Source: Amorphophallus konjac (Eukaryota; Streptophyta; Magnoliopsida; Alismatales; Araceae). Taken from it: a stretch of DNA of 64,000 bases. The notes under the pieces were generated by a model. That model was not told where the DNA came from, made no database searches, and saw only the letters and a program-made list of their open reading frames with translations. Numbering within the stretch: the stretch's first letter is position 1; each line of letters begins with the position of its first letter. Of this stretch, positions 10,855 to 22,816 are shown in pieces. Position numbers and translations under genes: made by a program. Location of the stretch: assembly GCA_022559845.1 (NCBI GenBank), contig CM040121.1:348662243-348726242 (forward strand). Reading direction: 5' to 3'.

Positions 10855-11001
10855 TTGACTCTTGACTTTGACTGGTCAATGTTGACTGGTCATCTTGACT
10901 GGCATTGATCTTCATTGAAGTTGATCTTGACTTGGTCAATTTTTACTAGGTTGACTTTGACTAAAGTCATCTTGACTAGCGTTGGCTTTGACTGGAGTCA
11001 A
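10855..11001. promoter_or_regulatory. W-box cluster in U3 of copia A (3' LTR copy)
   Basis: I count ten TTGACT and three reverse-strand cores (GGTCAA, GGTCAA, AGTCAA) in about 147 bp. TTGAC(C/T) is the known core bound by WRKY transcription factors of plant stress and defence pathways. The cluster lies roughly 375-520 bp upstream of the TATA box in element sense. It recurs at about 55540-55690 in the 5' LTR, with a few cores lost. Confidence 0.6.
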
Positions 11002-11083
11002 CCCTTCTTCTTCTCTTGGTCTTCTCCTCTCTCTCCTCTTTGGTGCTGGATCGAACTGGCTCTGATTCCCTTCACTTGAAGTA

Positions 11084-11585
11084 GCTATTTTTTACCACTG
11101 TATAGCTATTGGTCACAGATAATAGCTATTTTTCACCGTTATGCATCTATTATTCACCCTTAGCTTCATAGGATCGACCCCAATGATCTTCTTTCAAAGT
11201 TGAAGGTTTTCTTATAAGTGGAGTCGACTCGAAGACTTCATGGAGTCGACTTCTCTTCTTCGCTTTTCAAGCCTTCAGCCTTATCACCCATTTTCACCCT
11301 TAAGAGGCATTTTACACCGATACGGTGCCATTTGTCACCGATACGGGACTATTTGTCACCGATACGGGTCCATTTGTCACCGATACAACAACATATTTTA
11401 GAGAAGTCTTCTTCAGCTGGCGGGTGTGACTGCGTCGACTCCACTATCCTCTTGCGTCGAATCAGCCTTAACAATCTTTACTTGCTTTTTCTTCTGTCGT
11501 CTATATTTCAGCCTTAGAAGCTATTTTTCACCCATATGGACCTATTTGTCACCCTTCGAGGCTTATTTGTCAGCTATATGTTCTT
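11084..11585. repeat. Family-specific motif array in U3 of copia A
   Basis: The array has repeated units such as CATTTGTCACCGATACGG and GCTATTTTTCACC, spaced by a few to tens of bases, with GCGTCGACTC copies near 11430 and 11455. The same array is at about 55770-56290. The shared core is CACCGATACGG. Confidence 0.6.
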
Positions 11586-11874
11586 CAACTAGTGGGTGGA
11601 TCTGGTAGTGATTCCTCAAGTCGACTTCCTCTTCATAGATCTTTCTTGTTGCACGTCCTTTCAAACAATAACTATCTGACATCATATTTTCATCATGCAA
11701 ACAACCTGGAAACATCTTTTATTAAACAATTGCAGTATGAAAATATATAAAATGTGTGGAACATTGATTAACAAGTTATGCAGAATTACATTTATGTATT
11801 ATCATACTTAGAACCAAAATGACCAAATGACTTCATGTTGCATTAACATCATCAAAACAAAACTATACCCAACA

Positions 11875-13216
11875 ATCCCCCCCTTTTGGTGATGGCAACC
11901 ACATGAGTCATTGAGCTTATTTTGTGGAGTTTAAGATAGAGAATTGGATTGCTCAACAAGATGACTGAACTGAATTGACAATGAGTACAACCCCGAATGA
12001 AATTATGCAAAGATTGAACTGAACTGAATGAAATGAATGTAAATGACTGAATGACTCATCACAAAACACAAGACCTCTCCCCCTTTGACATCATCAGAAA
12101 AAACAAAATGAACAATGGGGAGGATATGTAATAGAGAGAAGTATTGAGGAGATTAAATTCTGAATAGCAGAAGCAATGAGTTTACAGACAAGGGGTCAAA
12201 CTGTATTCATAAACCATCCTGATGGGAAGATAAGCTCATTAGCAAGCTAAGCGGCATGGTTGATGACTAATAAACCATAAAAGGCTGGCAAAAGCATCTA
12301 AGAGCATTGTATACATCAATAATTGAAAAGGAATAGTGTGATATATAAGGTTTGAGAACCTGTCTATTAGCTTGACTACTCAATTTCCAGAGACTCCTCT
12401 ATGATGTTCTTCAATTAGTATTGAGAAGAAAGATAGTAGAACATGTCATGCTGAATTTATTTTGGGGTTCACTTACTTGAATAACAAGTTTTTCAAGACA
12501 TAAATTTGTCTATCTGAGTAGTCCGATTGAATCCACACCTTTTGACGTGAGGAGACACATTGTTTAGATGTCAGAATCCCCAGTTACTCAGTATGGTAAC
12601 CTTTTTGCCTCATAAATGAGTAGTGACAACAAAAGTAGTGTCTTTTTACGTGAGGCACAACACATCTTAGGTGAAGTGACCCAGTTACTCAACATTCTAA
12701 GTCATTACTCTGTCAAGAATTTTTCATGAACATACTTTTTAATCAGAGGTAGTCTGGTACTTCATGACACAACTATCTTCATTTCGAGATGAAGGGTAAT
12801 TGGTTCTCAATAAACCAGAGCCATTGCTTTGAAAATTTGTTATCCCCTTTTTGAATACATGATTTTGTTTCAATGTTTGAAGACAATACTGAATATAAAG
12901 AATTGTTACCAAAGCTGTCTCCCTACTTTCAAATTTCAAGCTTTTAGAGATCCTCATGACACAATATTTCACAAATTTTCTTGACCCATTAGTTCTGTAT
13001 AAAGATATTCTTCAGAATTCTTTTGATTTGGACTTTACATGGTCATGAGTCTTAAACCAATAGACATATCATGGCTAACACTTAATCTTGGTCCATTTAG
13101 GAAAGTCCTAAATGCAAAAATCTTCGAGTCTATAAAAGGACTGTTGGAGACTCAGAATGATCTCACAAGGAATTTTATGCATATGGTTAAGACATCTAAA
13201 ATGATTGAAAAAGAAT
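11875..13216 (-). other. 3' noncoding region of copia A with PPT and conserved blocks
   Basis: A polypurine tract (minus strand AAAAAGGGGGGGATT) abuts the 3' LTR at 11875-11890. Another AAAGGGGGAGAGG lies near 12073-12083. Two conserved blocks shared with B and C are present: block 1 (AGCAATGG...TTGAGAACC, 12797-12831) and two copies of block 2 (12640-12696 and 12538-12592). No ORF of note is seen. The region is cut by the insertion of C at GAGCT and continues at 38048. Confidence 0.6.
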
Positions 13217-13347
13217 GAGCTTGTTGTGCCCCTGGTTTTGATGATGACAACCATGAGATATGAATGATGTTTTTCAATTCAATGATGAATTAAAGTTTGA
13301 TTCAATAATACTTTCACTTGATTTCATTCTTGTGCTAGAAAGGAACA

Positions 13348-13750
13348 GGGTCGACGCAGGGAGCTTAAAGCGTCCACGCATCAGTTGAAGAAGCCTTCAC
13401 CAATATCTTCACAAGTTGTTCCACTGCGTCAACGCCAAGATAGAGCGGCGTCGACGCAGCAGTTACAAAGGGAGAGCCAATGGCTTACTGGAATACTCTG
13501 ATGCGTCAACGCTTTGATCAAGTAGCGTGAACGCAGCAGTTCAAGCATTCCTTGTTGTAGCCTCTGGAGTACCTTGGCAGCGTCGACGCTGCAGTTCGAT
13601 GGGTCGACGCTGCAGTACGATGGATTGCCACAACTGTCTAAAGCGCAACTAATGAGTGGACGCAACTGCATCTTGCGTCAACGCACTCAGCATGAAACCT
13701 GAAGCTAGAAGAAGGGTGCGTTAACTCCTTGGGGCAAGAGGGTCGACGCC
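13348..13750. repeat. Palindromic GCGTCGACGC motif array in U3 of copia C
   Basis: About a dozen variants of GCGTCGACGC, a perfect palindrome, or GCGTCAACGC and GCGTCCACGC occur, often followed by CAGCAG. They recur in the 3' LTR (36670-37075), inside gag (16655-16845) and before the third ORF (32577-32778, 34009-34042). Confidence 0.65.
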
Positions 13751-13862
13751 ATCTAATTCAAGTTGCAGAGCACGATAAGTGGATCCCACCTTCAGTCATT
13801 AACTGTCACATCAGCCACAAGCGGATAAGGTTTCGTAGCTTCTACCACTCCAGAAGGTTCCC

Positions 13863-13956
13863 CACGTGAGCAATCATAAGAATAACCAGAAAATCAGGGT
13901 GGTGGCCCACCTGCCTCACGTGAACTATTTTGTGCGCGGGAAGACCATAAAATAGG
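13863..13956 (+). promoter_or_regulatory. G-box pair and TATA box of copia C 5' LTR
   Basis: CACGTG occurs at 13863-13868 and 13917-13922, followed by ATAAAATAGG at 13947-13956. The 3' LTR repeats the arrangement with TATA at 37269-37278. G-boxes are known binding sites of plant bZIP and bHLH factors. Use by this promoter is inferred. Confidence 0.55.
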
Positions 13957-14722
13957 TTCACCCGAGAAGAAAAGATGACATAAGAAGAAAAAGAGTAGAA
14001 GGAGTGAGGCGAATAGCAGAACGAGAAAGGCTGAGAGCAGAACTGGACGAAGGCTGCTGAAAAATCAGATCAGAAGATCATCGCGCCACCAAGACTCTTC
14101 TACATTCCAGACGGAGGACATTCAAGGATCGAAGCTCATGCGTATGGACATGGATCTCTCTGTTGGTGATCTAAATTCCGCTGCGTCCAAGTGCTGAAGT
14201 TTGATTTCTTATCTTTTAGTTTTCCTATTGTTTTTGAACATTGTATTCCTCTCCTTCACTGGATTTAGTGAAGAGAGGGTGATTCTGATTCAGCGGGCTG
14301 TGCTGAGATCAGGGGTGTCAAGGCTGTTTGCCTTCAAGCTGTTTGACAGCGGATCTGAGGATTTGTTCCTCGTTGTCTTCTGTTGGGGTAGTCAACAGTA
14401 TAGAGGAATTACTTCCTCGGTTTAGCAAAGCTGTGAAGCTCAGCAGGGTTCTTCACTAGTTGAGTGGGGAGGTGGACGTAGGTCTCCATTGGGTGACCGA
14501 ACCACCTTAAAATTGTGGTCTCTTGTGTGGCATGGTTTAATCTTCGTAATTTGTTCCTCGCTAGATGCATGATAGGCACGCTCTCTGATTGGCTTGGTTC
14601 AGTGTTTCAATTAATCATCTAGGTGTGGTGCTTCTGATGCAAATTGCTCTACTATAAATTTTATAAGGTCAACCTATTCACCCCCTCCCCCTCTAGCTTG
14701 ACCGTCCTCTCGATCCAACACG

Positions 14723-14734
14723 TGGTATCAGAGC
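14723..14734 (+). other. Primer-binding site of copia C
   Basis: TGGTATCAGAGC lies two bases after the LTR end. It matches the 3' end of initiator Met tRNA. Confidence 0.92.
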
Positions 14735-14776
14735 GCCAGGCTCTCTTACAAAGGTTTCACAGCCTAGAGAGAACTA

Positions 14777-17091
14777 ATGGAGAACAGAGGACTCATGCCT
14801 GAGGGGTATGTAGTGAATAGGCCACCATTTTTTGATGGGACTAATTATTCGTACTGGAAAAATCGCATGCAAGTATTTTTAAGAGCGCAGGATCATGAAA
14901 TCTGGAGAGTAGTGAGCAAAGGGCCATAGCAAATTGAAGGCGATGAAGAACTCTGGGTGAAGGAGCAAATTCGAAAGTCAAATGTAAATTGGTAAGCCAT
15001 GAACAGTATGCAGTGCTCACTCCATCCCAAGGAATTCTCATGTGTATCCTCATGCTCCGCGTAAAAGAAATGTGGGATAGACTCGAGGTAATCTACGAAG
15101 GTACCTCAGAGGTAAGAGAGACAAAAGCTAACATGTTAATTTCAGAATATGAATCTTTTCGGATGAAACCTGAGGAAAGTGTATCTGAAATGTATGCCAG
15201 ACTAACTCTTCTTGTGAATGGTCTTAAGGGTTTGGGAAAGACCTATAGTGACTATGAGGTAGTTAGGAAGATTCTTAGATCCCTAACTCCAATCTGGCAT
15301 ACCAAAGCCACGGTCGTTGAGGAATCAAGGAACATTCCCACCACCAAACCAGACGAGCTGATAGGTTCTCTTATGGTTTATGAACTGAACTTAAAAAGAA
15401 CAGATGAGGACATGAAGAAGAAAAAATCCCTTGCATTGAAGGCTGGTTCCAGCAGCAAGGAAAGCTCAGATGATAGTCAGTCACCTTCATCTGATGATGA
15501 CTCAAGTGAAATAGCCATGCTTACTAGAAAATTTAGAAAATTCTTAAGAAAGGGAGGTAAGACTGATAGATATAAAGTATATCAGGTAAGAACTAGCTCA
15601 AAACTCAAGCCAGAAAATCCTAAGAAATCTGATAAAGTTGTTTGCTACAAATGCAGGAAACAAGGACACATCAAGTCGGAGTGTCCCGAGAATGTGAAAA
15701 AGACACAGTCAAAGTGGAGAAATAAAAAGCCCAAGGCCATGCTAAGCACTTGGAGTGATGAAGAAAAATATGAAGATGAAGAAAGCACCTCTGAAGAAGA
15801 AAGCGAGGTGAAAATGTGCTTCATGGTAAATGGTGATGATCAAGTCGAGGTAACCTCTCCCTTTGCAGACTTCTCTTGTGATGATTGGGAAGAAGCTTTT
15901 AACGAATTGCTGGATAAGTATGAAGATGTTAAAAAGGAAAATAAATATCTAAAGAAAAAGAAAACTCAAATCGGTCCAGAAGATGATTTGAATGAAAGAG
16001 TCAGACGCTAGATGCTGAAATCATGTGTCTAAAAGGGACTTGGAAGAAAAAGATGAGTATAAGAGACAGCTAATTGAAATAAAGAGAGAAAATGATTTTC
16101 TATTGAAGATGCATGATGAATTGAAATTAAGAATGCAGAAATTGGAAAAAGAAGTAAAAATTGCTGAAGAGAAATATGAGGCCATTTGTGGAGTCAATGC
16201 AAAACTTCAAGAAAATCTTAAGAAATTAGAGGAAGAGAACCTAAGCAAACAAGCATCCTTCGAAAAAATGACACAGGGTAAAAACAACCTTGATGCTGTT
16301 ATGGGAATTAAGTGCAACTTTGGAAAAGAAGGGCTTGGATTCAATCCTACTAAAAAGAAAGAACTAGGAACTAGATTGGTGACATTTGTCTCTGGGAAGG
16401 ACACATCTGAAGAGAGGCAAATGGATGAAAACAAAAAGGATGAGAAGAATGAGAAAGGATCAAAACAATCTAATGAAATAAGAAAAGAAAAAGGAAATGA
16501 GAAAGGGAAGGCAACATTGAATTTTAACAAACAGAAAAGCACATTTATGTTCAAATATGCCTCTTCAGGTCAATATAGGAATCCTAGATTTGATTCATCA
16601 ACCCAACAGCAATCTTATAGAAGATCAGAAGGCTTAAGGCGTGGTAGAAGTCAACCGCGTCAATGCACTGCTCACATGGCGTCAACGCATCTAGCCTTCC
16701 AGAAAGGGCATTCGGTCAGAAATACTCAGATGCGTCGACGCAGTCACTACCATGAGTCAAAGCAGTACATGTACCAGAACCCCCATGATAGATATGGTAG
16801 GTGGATGAGTCAACGTAGCAACACTAAAGGGTCTACGCACTCAACTCTCAATCAACCAAGAAGCATGCATTCATCTAGAGTCCTTAAGTCAAATTTCCCT
16901 AATACTTCATGGAGTCATCACTATCAATGACACAGGAATAATCACAAGTTTGTCAAATCATTGAACTTACCATATCAAAGACCCTCACAACAGCAACTAT
17001 GGATCCCCAAGAGCTTGATATCCTACCTGAACACGTCCTATGGTTTGAAGGGACCCAAGTATATCTGGGTTCCAAAATCTCTTGTTTAATG
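14777..17091 (+). pseudogene. gag: gag of copia C (broken)
   Basis: Gag would build the virus-like particle and bind the RNA. The frame from ATG 14777 has a PPFFDGTNYSYWK start typical of copia Gag, then an in-frame TAG at 14927, a TAA near 14992 and a frame change near 15050. It then runs through the UBN2-type capsid region (VKEMWDRLEVIYEGTS) to an intact CX2CX4HX4C zinc knuckle at 15643-15684. A second frame change near 16000-16025 leads into a Lys/Glu-rich coiled coil (about 16040-16270) and a basic tail with the GCGTCGACGC motif in its DNA. A TGA at 16928 and a TAA near 17087 end it before pol. The usual copia Gag is shorter; the long coiled coil fits Sireviruses. Confidence 0.8.
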
Positions 17092-17095
17092 TGTT

Positions 17096-18077
17096 TTGCA
17101 GGAGTGTCTTGCAGCTGTACATAATAGGTGGTATCCCGACAGCGGCTGCTCAAGGCACATGACGGGGGATAAAGCAAAATTTTGTGTCTTGATGGAGAAA
17201 GACGGGGGTCATGTTACATTTGGTAGAAACAATAAAGGAAAAATTATTGGAAAAGGTAAGGTAGGTAAAAATCCTTCGAATTTCATTGATGATGTGTTAC
17301 TTGTTGATGGCTTAGAATATAATCTACTTAGCATAAGCCAGCTGTGCGATAAAGGAAATAAAGTTGTGTTTGATGATCACACTTGCACCATTTTAGAGAT
17401 GAGTTCTGATAAAGTTAAATTCACTGGAAAAAGAATAAACAACATGTACGTGGTAGATTTAGATGACCCTGCACATAACAATCTGTGTCTTGCTGTGAAT
17501 AAAAGTGAACTTGCTTGGCTGTGGCACCGCAGACTAGGGCATGCTAGCTATAGTGTCTTGCATAAGTTAGTAAAGTTTAACATGGTGAAAGGTCTGCCAG
17601 ATGTATCATTTAAACGAAATGACAAAGTTTGTAGCGCATGCACTCAAGGTAAACACACCAGAAAATCATTTAAGTCCAGACTTGAAACTCAATCATCTAA
17701 ACCTTTTGAACTCATTCATATGGATTTATTTGGACCAACTAGAACAGCTAGTGTGAGTGGAAATAAATATGGATTTGTTCTAGTGGATGATTTCTCTAGG
17801 TTTACTTGGGTGTTCTTTCTAACTCACAAGAATGATGCATTTGAAGAATTTCAAGCATTCTTCAAGAATGTGCAACAGGATGGTAAGTTTGCCATTTCAT
17901 CTATCTTGTCAGATCATGGAGGAGAATTTGACAATTCTGAATTTGATGATTTTTGCAGAGTCACAGGAATTTCACACAAGTTCTCATCTCCAAGAACTCC
18001 TGAACAAAATGGGATTGTGGAAAGAAGAAATAGAACCCTTGTGGAGATGGCAAGAACTATGCTGATTGAAGGACAAC
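17096..18077 (+). CDS. pol: pol of copia C, first part: protease and integrase (split by gypsy D)
   Basis: The frame carries the aspartic protease motif DSG (Asp codon at 17138-17140, in WYPDSGCSRHMTGD). It then carries the integrase zinc region (WHRRLGHAS ... CSACTQGKHTRKS), the first catalytic Asp in HMDLFGPT, the second in SDHGGEF and the Glu in EQNGIVERRNRT. The domain stops in MLIEGQ, where D is inserted at ACAAC, and resumes in the same frame at 30153. D plus its target repeat is 12,075 bp, a multiple of three. Before the insertion, pol would have been one open frame of roughly a thousand codons. It lies directly after gag in the same frame, separated by a stop. Confidence 0.85.
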
Positions 18078-20460
18078 TGATGTGACACCACTACGGGGTA
18101 AGCGGCAAGCCAAAAGTAAACTTAGGACCTATTCCGCATTCACAATCACATAACAATTAAGTTGATAAATCGGGACCAAAACGCCGTCGCACACACGTGA
18201 GCCCGGGGTGACTATAGGATGCTAAGGGGAGGTGAAGGATCAAGACCCTTGCTGGTAGAGTGCCAGCAGGGCTAGGGTTGCCCTCCCGAGGGTACGTAGC
18301 CCACGCTTATGGGGCTGGCCGGTGCCAATTGGGGCACTAGGTCCCACTCGCTTACTTTAACCACGGTGACCACACTATGAAGGTGGAACTGGGATCGGAC
18401 ACTCGCTCGCATGCACAACGGGACTATGTCTACGGATATTAAACAAACAGGCACTAAGAATAATGGAGCAAAGTTTAGAGCTCACCTGGTTGGTTTGAAG
18501 AAACCAACCCCGTTCGGAGACGAGGGCGAGCGGGGAAGTGTGGATCCCGCACACTGCGCCGATGTCGCTTGAGCTGCTTAGTACATGAACTACTCCTCAC
18601 GCAGGAGGGTTGGATTAGGGGTGGGGAAATCAAACTTACATCAAACACTACCTCCACGCAGGGAGGGGTGCTAATCCGGCCAGGCGGAAGGGGAAAACTT
18701 GCCAACGATGAAGGAGTGGAAGCCGTCGAAGGTTCTGTTCACTTGCTGTGAGAGGAAACAGGTCGCCACTGCCGCAGTCGTAGTTCATCCTCAGGAATTT
18801 TTCCGGTGACGAGACCAAGGGGGAATTCTTTGTAACAGGGACGGGGAGACCTATGAATTTTAGCGAATTCTTCTAGCGTCGTCGCTGGCCGCGGCGGTGG
18901 CTCGAACAGGACAAGGGATTCTGATGCTGACAGCTTCAGGTCTGAGGCAGTAGGATGCAGAGGTTGCCACAGACGCTCCCGGATGCCGAATTACAAACCG
19001 TTAGAGTTTCCAGAATCTTGGAAGAAACCTCTGCACAGAAAAACTGACGGCAACACTTTCTGAACTTAGGGTGGACTGGGGGACGCCGACGATCAGTCAC
19101 TGGTCGCTGCAGACAGCAGGAGGCAGACCCGCGTGACTGAGGGAGAAAATTCGGAATTCTGATTCCTGGATGCCGAACGAGGTCCCGTTTCTTGCTCCTG
19201 ATCGGGGACAGGGGAAGCAAGAACTTTGTTGAAGAACTTTCTGTCGGGTTCCTTCGCTGTTGGTCGTGAAGCTGCTTCCAATCGGGATCAGGCTCTCTGC
19301 AGAGGATGTCTGGCGCAGTCGTGGTAGAACAGCTCTCCCGGTTGGCCACGAACTCGGAACGGGATGATTCCACCTCGCTTGCGAAGGGGACTCACAGACC
19401 TTTCCGTCGATGTAGGCCACGCCTCTGGATGTAGCTTTATGACTCTGGGGACACTTCTGCTAGTCGCAACCCTTTTCTGCCACCTGCAGACTGATCAAGA
19501 TGAAGAGAAGGGATGGGGGTGGAACTAGGGGTAGGGATGGGGATTGGCAATATTGGAGATGGTGGGGTGGAGGGTCGATGGGAGAGGGAGTGTAGGGGTG
19601 TGGAGAGGAATGGAGCTGGGGAGATGGAGGTCCAAGAGGGGGAGGGGAGAGGAGGCCGCGGCTAGGTGAGAGGGGAATGAGGGGGTCGGCCAAGGCAAGT
19701 GGGGAGGTGAGTGGGTGGAGAGGGGTGCGCAAGTTTGAAGTGGGGGGGGGGGTTTGATTGCTTGGGGATATGAAAGGATATGTGGGGAAGTGGAGGGGTT
19801 GCTTGGGGGAGAGGGATGGTTGCCTTGGAGGTGGGGAAGGTGTGTGGGGGATTGGAAGAGTCACTTGGGAATGTGGAAGTGTTAATGGGAGTTATGGACC
19901 TAGGGGATGTGAAAGGGTGGGGGTGAGGTGGCTGCTGATGTGGCAAGTGGGGAAGGTGAAGGGGCAGGTGCGCCCTAGGGAGAGAGAGAGGAGGAGAGAG
20001 AAGGGGTCCGCCCCTTGAAGAGAGAGAGAGAGAGAGAGTGAGAAAGCTAGAGAGAGAGGGGGGAGATGCACTTATGCTCAAAATACTCAATAATTCATTA
20101 ACCTTCTCAAGTGGGAGTTGGGGTCCTATATATAGGGATCCCAACTTTGTACAAAAGCCCCTGAGAAAAGAACAAAAGACAGATAACCAAGGTGCAAGAA
20201 GGGGTGCTCATGGGCCTAGCTCCTCTAGATGGGCCACAAAGCCAAACAAGCCCAATATGTTGATCCACTAATATGAGCACCTAGGACATGACTCAAAATA
20301 CATCAAAAAGACTCAAGAAAAGGGAAAATACATCAAGATGTCCATAGTAATAAACTCTAATGTCGTCGAGGACCCATCAAGTCGTGCAGTCGCAGCCTAC
20401 CCGTCTCCAGAAGGGAGAGGGGTGTCTAGCCAGAGGGAACGCTGGGTGATGTCCCCATCA
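18078..20460 (-). repeat. 3' LTR of gypsy D
   Basis: Read on the minus strand it begins TGATGGGGACATC and ends GTGTCACATCA, 2,383 bp. It contains TATATATA at 20127-20134, a GA microsatellite near 20018-20040, a G11 run at 19742-19752 and a long C-rich U5 whose spurious proline-rich ORFs are not genes. The last 21 codons of pol lie inside it. Confidence 0.93.
20127..20134 (-). promoter_or_regulatory. TATA box of gypsy D LTR
   Basis: TATATATA lies about 330 bp from the LTR start, and is repeated at 29814-29821 in the 5' LTR. A CT-rich leader follows in element sense. Confidence 0.6.
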
Positions 20461-22811
20461 ACTCCCCCGGGCTGTGAAGAACTCGACTCTGTCGAGAAAG
20501 GGTCCTCTCGGCTGCGGTAATGCTCCAGGAGGTCGGGGTCCAGCTGCTGAAGATCCTCCCTGCTCACCCATGAATCATCTGAAGGGGGCCGGCCCTTCCA
20601 CCTGACCAAGTATCGCTCGTACGCTTTGCTCCGGGTGATAGTGACCTGTTCATCCAATATCCGCTCTATTTGCTCCCGTTGGCCTCTCTGGATTGGTGGA
20701 ACTCTCTCATGAGTGGTGGCTCTCTCAGAAGGTGGAACAGGCTCAATTTCCTCACTGGGTGTCACCGTTGGTCCCCTATATGGCACCAAGTCAGCCACAT
20801 TGAATGTGGGACTTACTGCGTACTCCTCGGGGAGGTCCAACACGTAAGCGTTTGTGCCAATCCTCTTTAAAACCTGGAAGGGGCCTGATCCACGCGACCT
20901 CAGTTTGGAGACATTCCCAGGGGAAAGCCTCTCAGTTCTTACCATCACATAATCACCTACGTTAAACTCCTGGTGGCGACGGTGGGAATCGGCCGACTTT
21001 TTATACACCTCATTGCTTTTGTTAATGTGTTTGCGGATTTCTTCATGCAATTCTTTCATGTGTTGGGCAAACGACTCAGCACTAATAGACACTCTAGCAT
21101 GTGGTGGCAAAGGAATGAGATCTGTAGGCTTTCTAGGTTTGTACCCATGCACAGCTTCAAATGGGCTCATCCCTATCGACCTATTCACTGAATTGTTGTA
21201 TGCAAACTCTGCCTGGGGTAATATGAGATCCCAATTCCCGGGGCGATCCTCAACAAGACACCGGAGTAGATTCCCAAGGCTCCTATTAATGACTTCGGTC
21301 TGGCCGTCAGTTTGAGGGTGATAGGCCGTGGAAAATTTGAGAAGGGTCCCCATTAGGTGCCAGAGAGTCTTCCAGAAATAGCTGGTGAATTTGACATCCC
21401 TATCAGAAATGATGGTCTTGGGTAGACCATGGAGGCGAACTACCTCATCGAAGAATAGGCGGGCCACATGAGAGGCGTCAGAGGTTTTGGAGCAGGGGAT
21501 GAAATGGGCCATCTTAGAAAATCTATCCACTACTACAAAGATTGAATCATGCCTTTTTTGAGTCCTAGGTAGGCCTAAGACGAAGTCCATGCTTAAGTCT
21601 TGCCAAGGACGGTCAGGGACAGGGAGTGGTGTGTAGAGGCCAGTGTTCTGCCTTGTTTGCTTGGCTGAGGCACATATCCGGCACTGTCCTACAATTTTGG
21701 CTACGTCCCTTTTGAGACTTGGCCAGTAGAACTGACCCTCAACCAAAGCAATGGTCTTATGCACCCCAAAATGTCCAGCAAGGCCTCCTGCATGTAACTC
21801 CCAGATCAGGAAGTCCCGTAGAGAGGTTCTAGGTATGCAAAGTCTATGGCCTTTGAAAATGAACCCGTCCTCTAAGATGAATCCTTGATGTTCCCTAGGT
21901 GAGAGGGTTGTCAGAGTGGTGTGGATTCGACCAAAGTCCGGGCAATCAGAGTACTCTTCCTTGAGTCTTTCAAATCCTATGACTTCCACCCGAATAGTAG
22001 CTAGCAAGGAAATTCTCCTACTGAGGGCATCGACAGCACGATTTTCACTTCCGGCCTTATGTTTGATCACAAATGTGTAGGCCTGGATGTATTCGACCCA
22101 TCGGGCATGCCGAGCATTCAGTTTCTGCTGGGAATTGAGGTATTTCAGGGCCTCATGGTCAGAGAATATGACAAATTCTTTCGGCAAGAGATAGTGTCTC
22201 CAGTGCCGGAGGGATTGAACCACGGCATAAAATTCCTTGTCGTAGGTGGAGTATCTCATCCTGGCATCACACAACTTCTCACTAAAATAGGCCACTGGAT
22301 GTCCTTCCTGGCTAAGGATCCTGCCACTTCCTACCCCGGAGGCATCACAAGTCACCTCAAAGACTTTGGAGAAGTCAGGGAGGCATAGTACAGGGGCTTG
22401 GGTCATCCTCTCCTTGAGTTCTTGGAAGGCTCTAGTTGCGGACTTGGTCCACACAAAGGTCCCCTTTTTGAGACAGTCGGTGATAGGGGCTGTGACTGTG
22501 CTAAACCCACAGATGAACCGTCGGTAAAAGGTGGCTAGCCCATGAAAGCTCCGGACTTCATGGAGAGTGCGGGGTTCCGGCCAATCGAGGATGACTTAGA
22601 CCTTTTCAGGGTCCATGGATACTCCTTCGGTGGAGACAACATACCCAAGGAAAGTAATGGACTTTGTCATGAATTGACATTTTCCAAAATTGGCAAAGAG
22701 GCTCTCCTTCCTAAGAGTGGTGCAGACTTGCCTAAGGTGACTGAGATGGGCTTCTTTGGACTGGCTGTAGATGAGGATGTCATCAAAGTAGACTACCAGG
22801 AAGACTCCAAT
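20397..22811 (-). pseudogene. pol: pol of gypsy D, second part: RT end, RNase H, integrase, chromodomain
   Basis: Starting next to solo LTR E, the frame carries the RT catalytic box YFDD (22779-22790) and then meets a TAA at 22596-22598. After that it is open for at least 685 codons to 20397. In order these hold the rest of RT; RNase H (FEVTCDASG, STYDKEFYAV, SDHEALK, AVDALSRR); the integrase zinc region (HAGGLAGHFG ... CRICASAK); the catalytic triad in [17 protein letters not shown] and GQTEVINRS; the GPY/F-type module (GDYVMV ... GPFQVLKRIG ... FNVADLVPYRG); and a chromodomain (ILDEQVTITRS ... RYLVRWKGRP ... DSWVSREDL). The chromodomain is thought to guide chromoviruses to heterochromatin. 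The one stop makes the copy defective. The C-terminus overlaps the PPT and 64 bp of the LTR. Confidence 0.9.
20461..20471 (-). other. Polypurine tract of gypsy D
   Basis: Minus strand CCCGGGGGAGT directly abuts the LTR start TGATGGGG. It would prime plus-strand DNA synthesis. The pol frame runs through it. Confidence 0.75.
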
Positions 22812-22816
22812 GTAGG

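Larger units (their letters stand above)
9509..11874 (-). repeat. 3' LTR of copia A
   Basis: Read on the minus strand it begins TGTTGGGTATAG and ends near CCATTCTCAATA, where the last CA has become TA. The right copy ends in CAACA. It contains, in element order, a motif array in U3, a W-box cluster, a G-box (10620-10625), a TATA box (10471-10482) and a pyrimidine/purine-rich transcribed part near 10310-10395. It has no coding capacity. Confidence 0.85.
13222..14720 (+). repeat. 5' LTR of copia C
   Basis: It begins TGTTGTGCCCC and ends CGATCCAACA. U3 (to about 13950) holds the GCGTCGACGC array, two G-boxes and a TATA box. The R/U5 part ends in a pyrimidine-rich CACCCCCTCCCCCTC tract. The short ORFs inside are not conserved genes. 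Confidence 0.92.

Noticed and set aside
13429..13671. Minus-strand 80-codon ORF in the C LTR, also at 36751-36993
   Set aside because: It is antisense to the palindromic motif array and is kept only because the LTRs are nearly identical.
18936..19420. Conserved 145- and 107-codon ORFs present in both D LTRs
   Set aside because: Both copies are near-identical because the LTRs are young. The frames overlap each other and have no match in the related LTRs of E and I.
19460..20144. Proline-rich minus-strand ORFs in the D LTR (also at 29144-29758)
   Set aside because: They come from the C-rich U5 leader and differ in frame between the two LTR copies.
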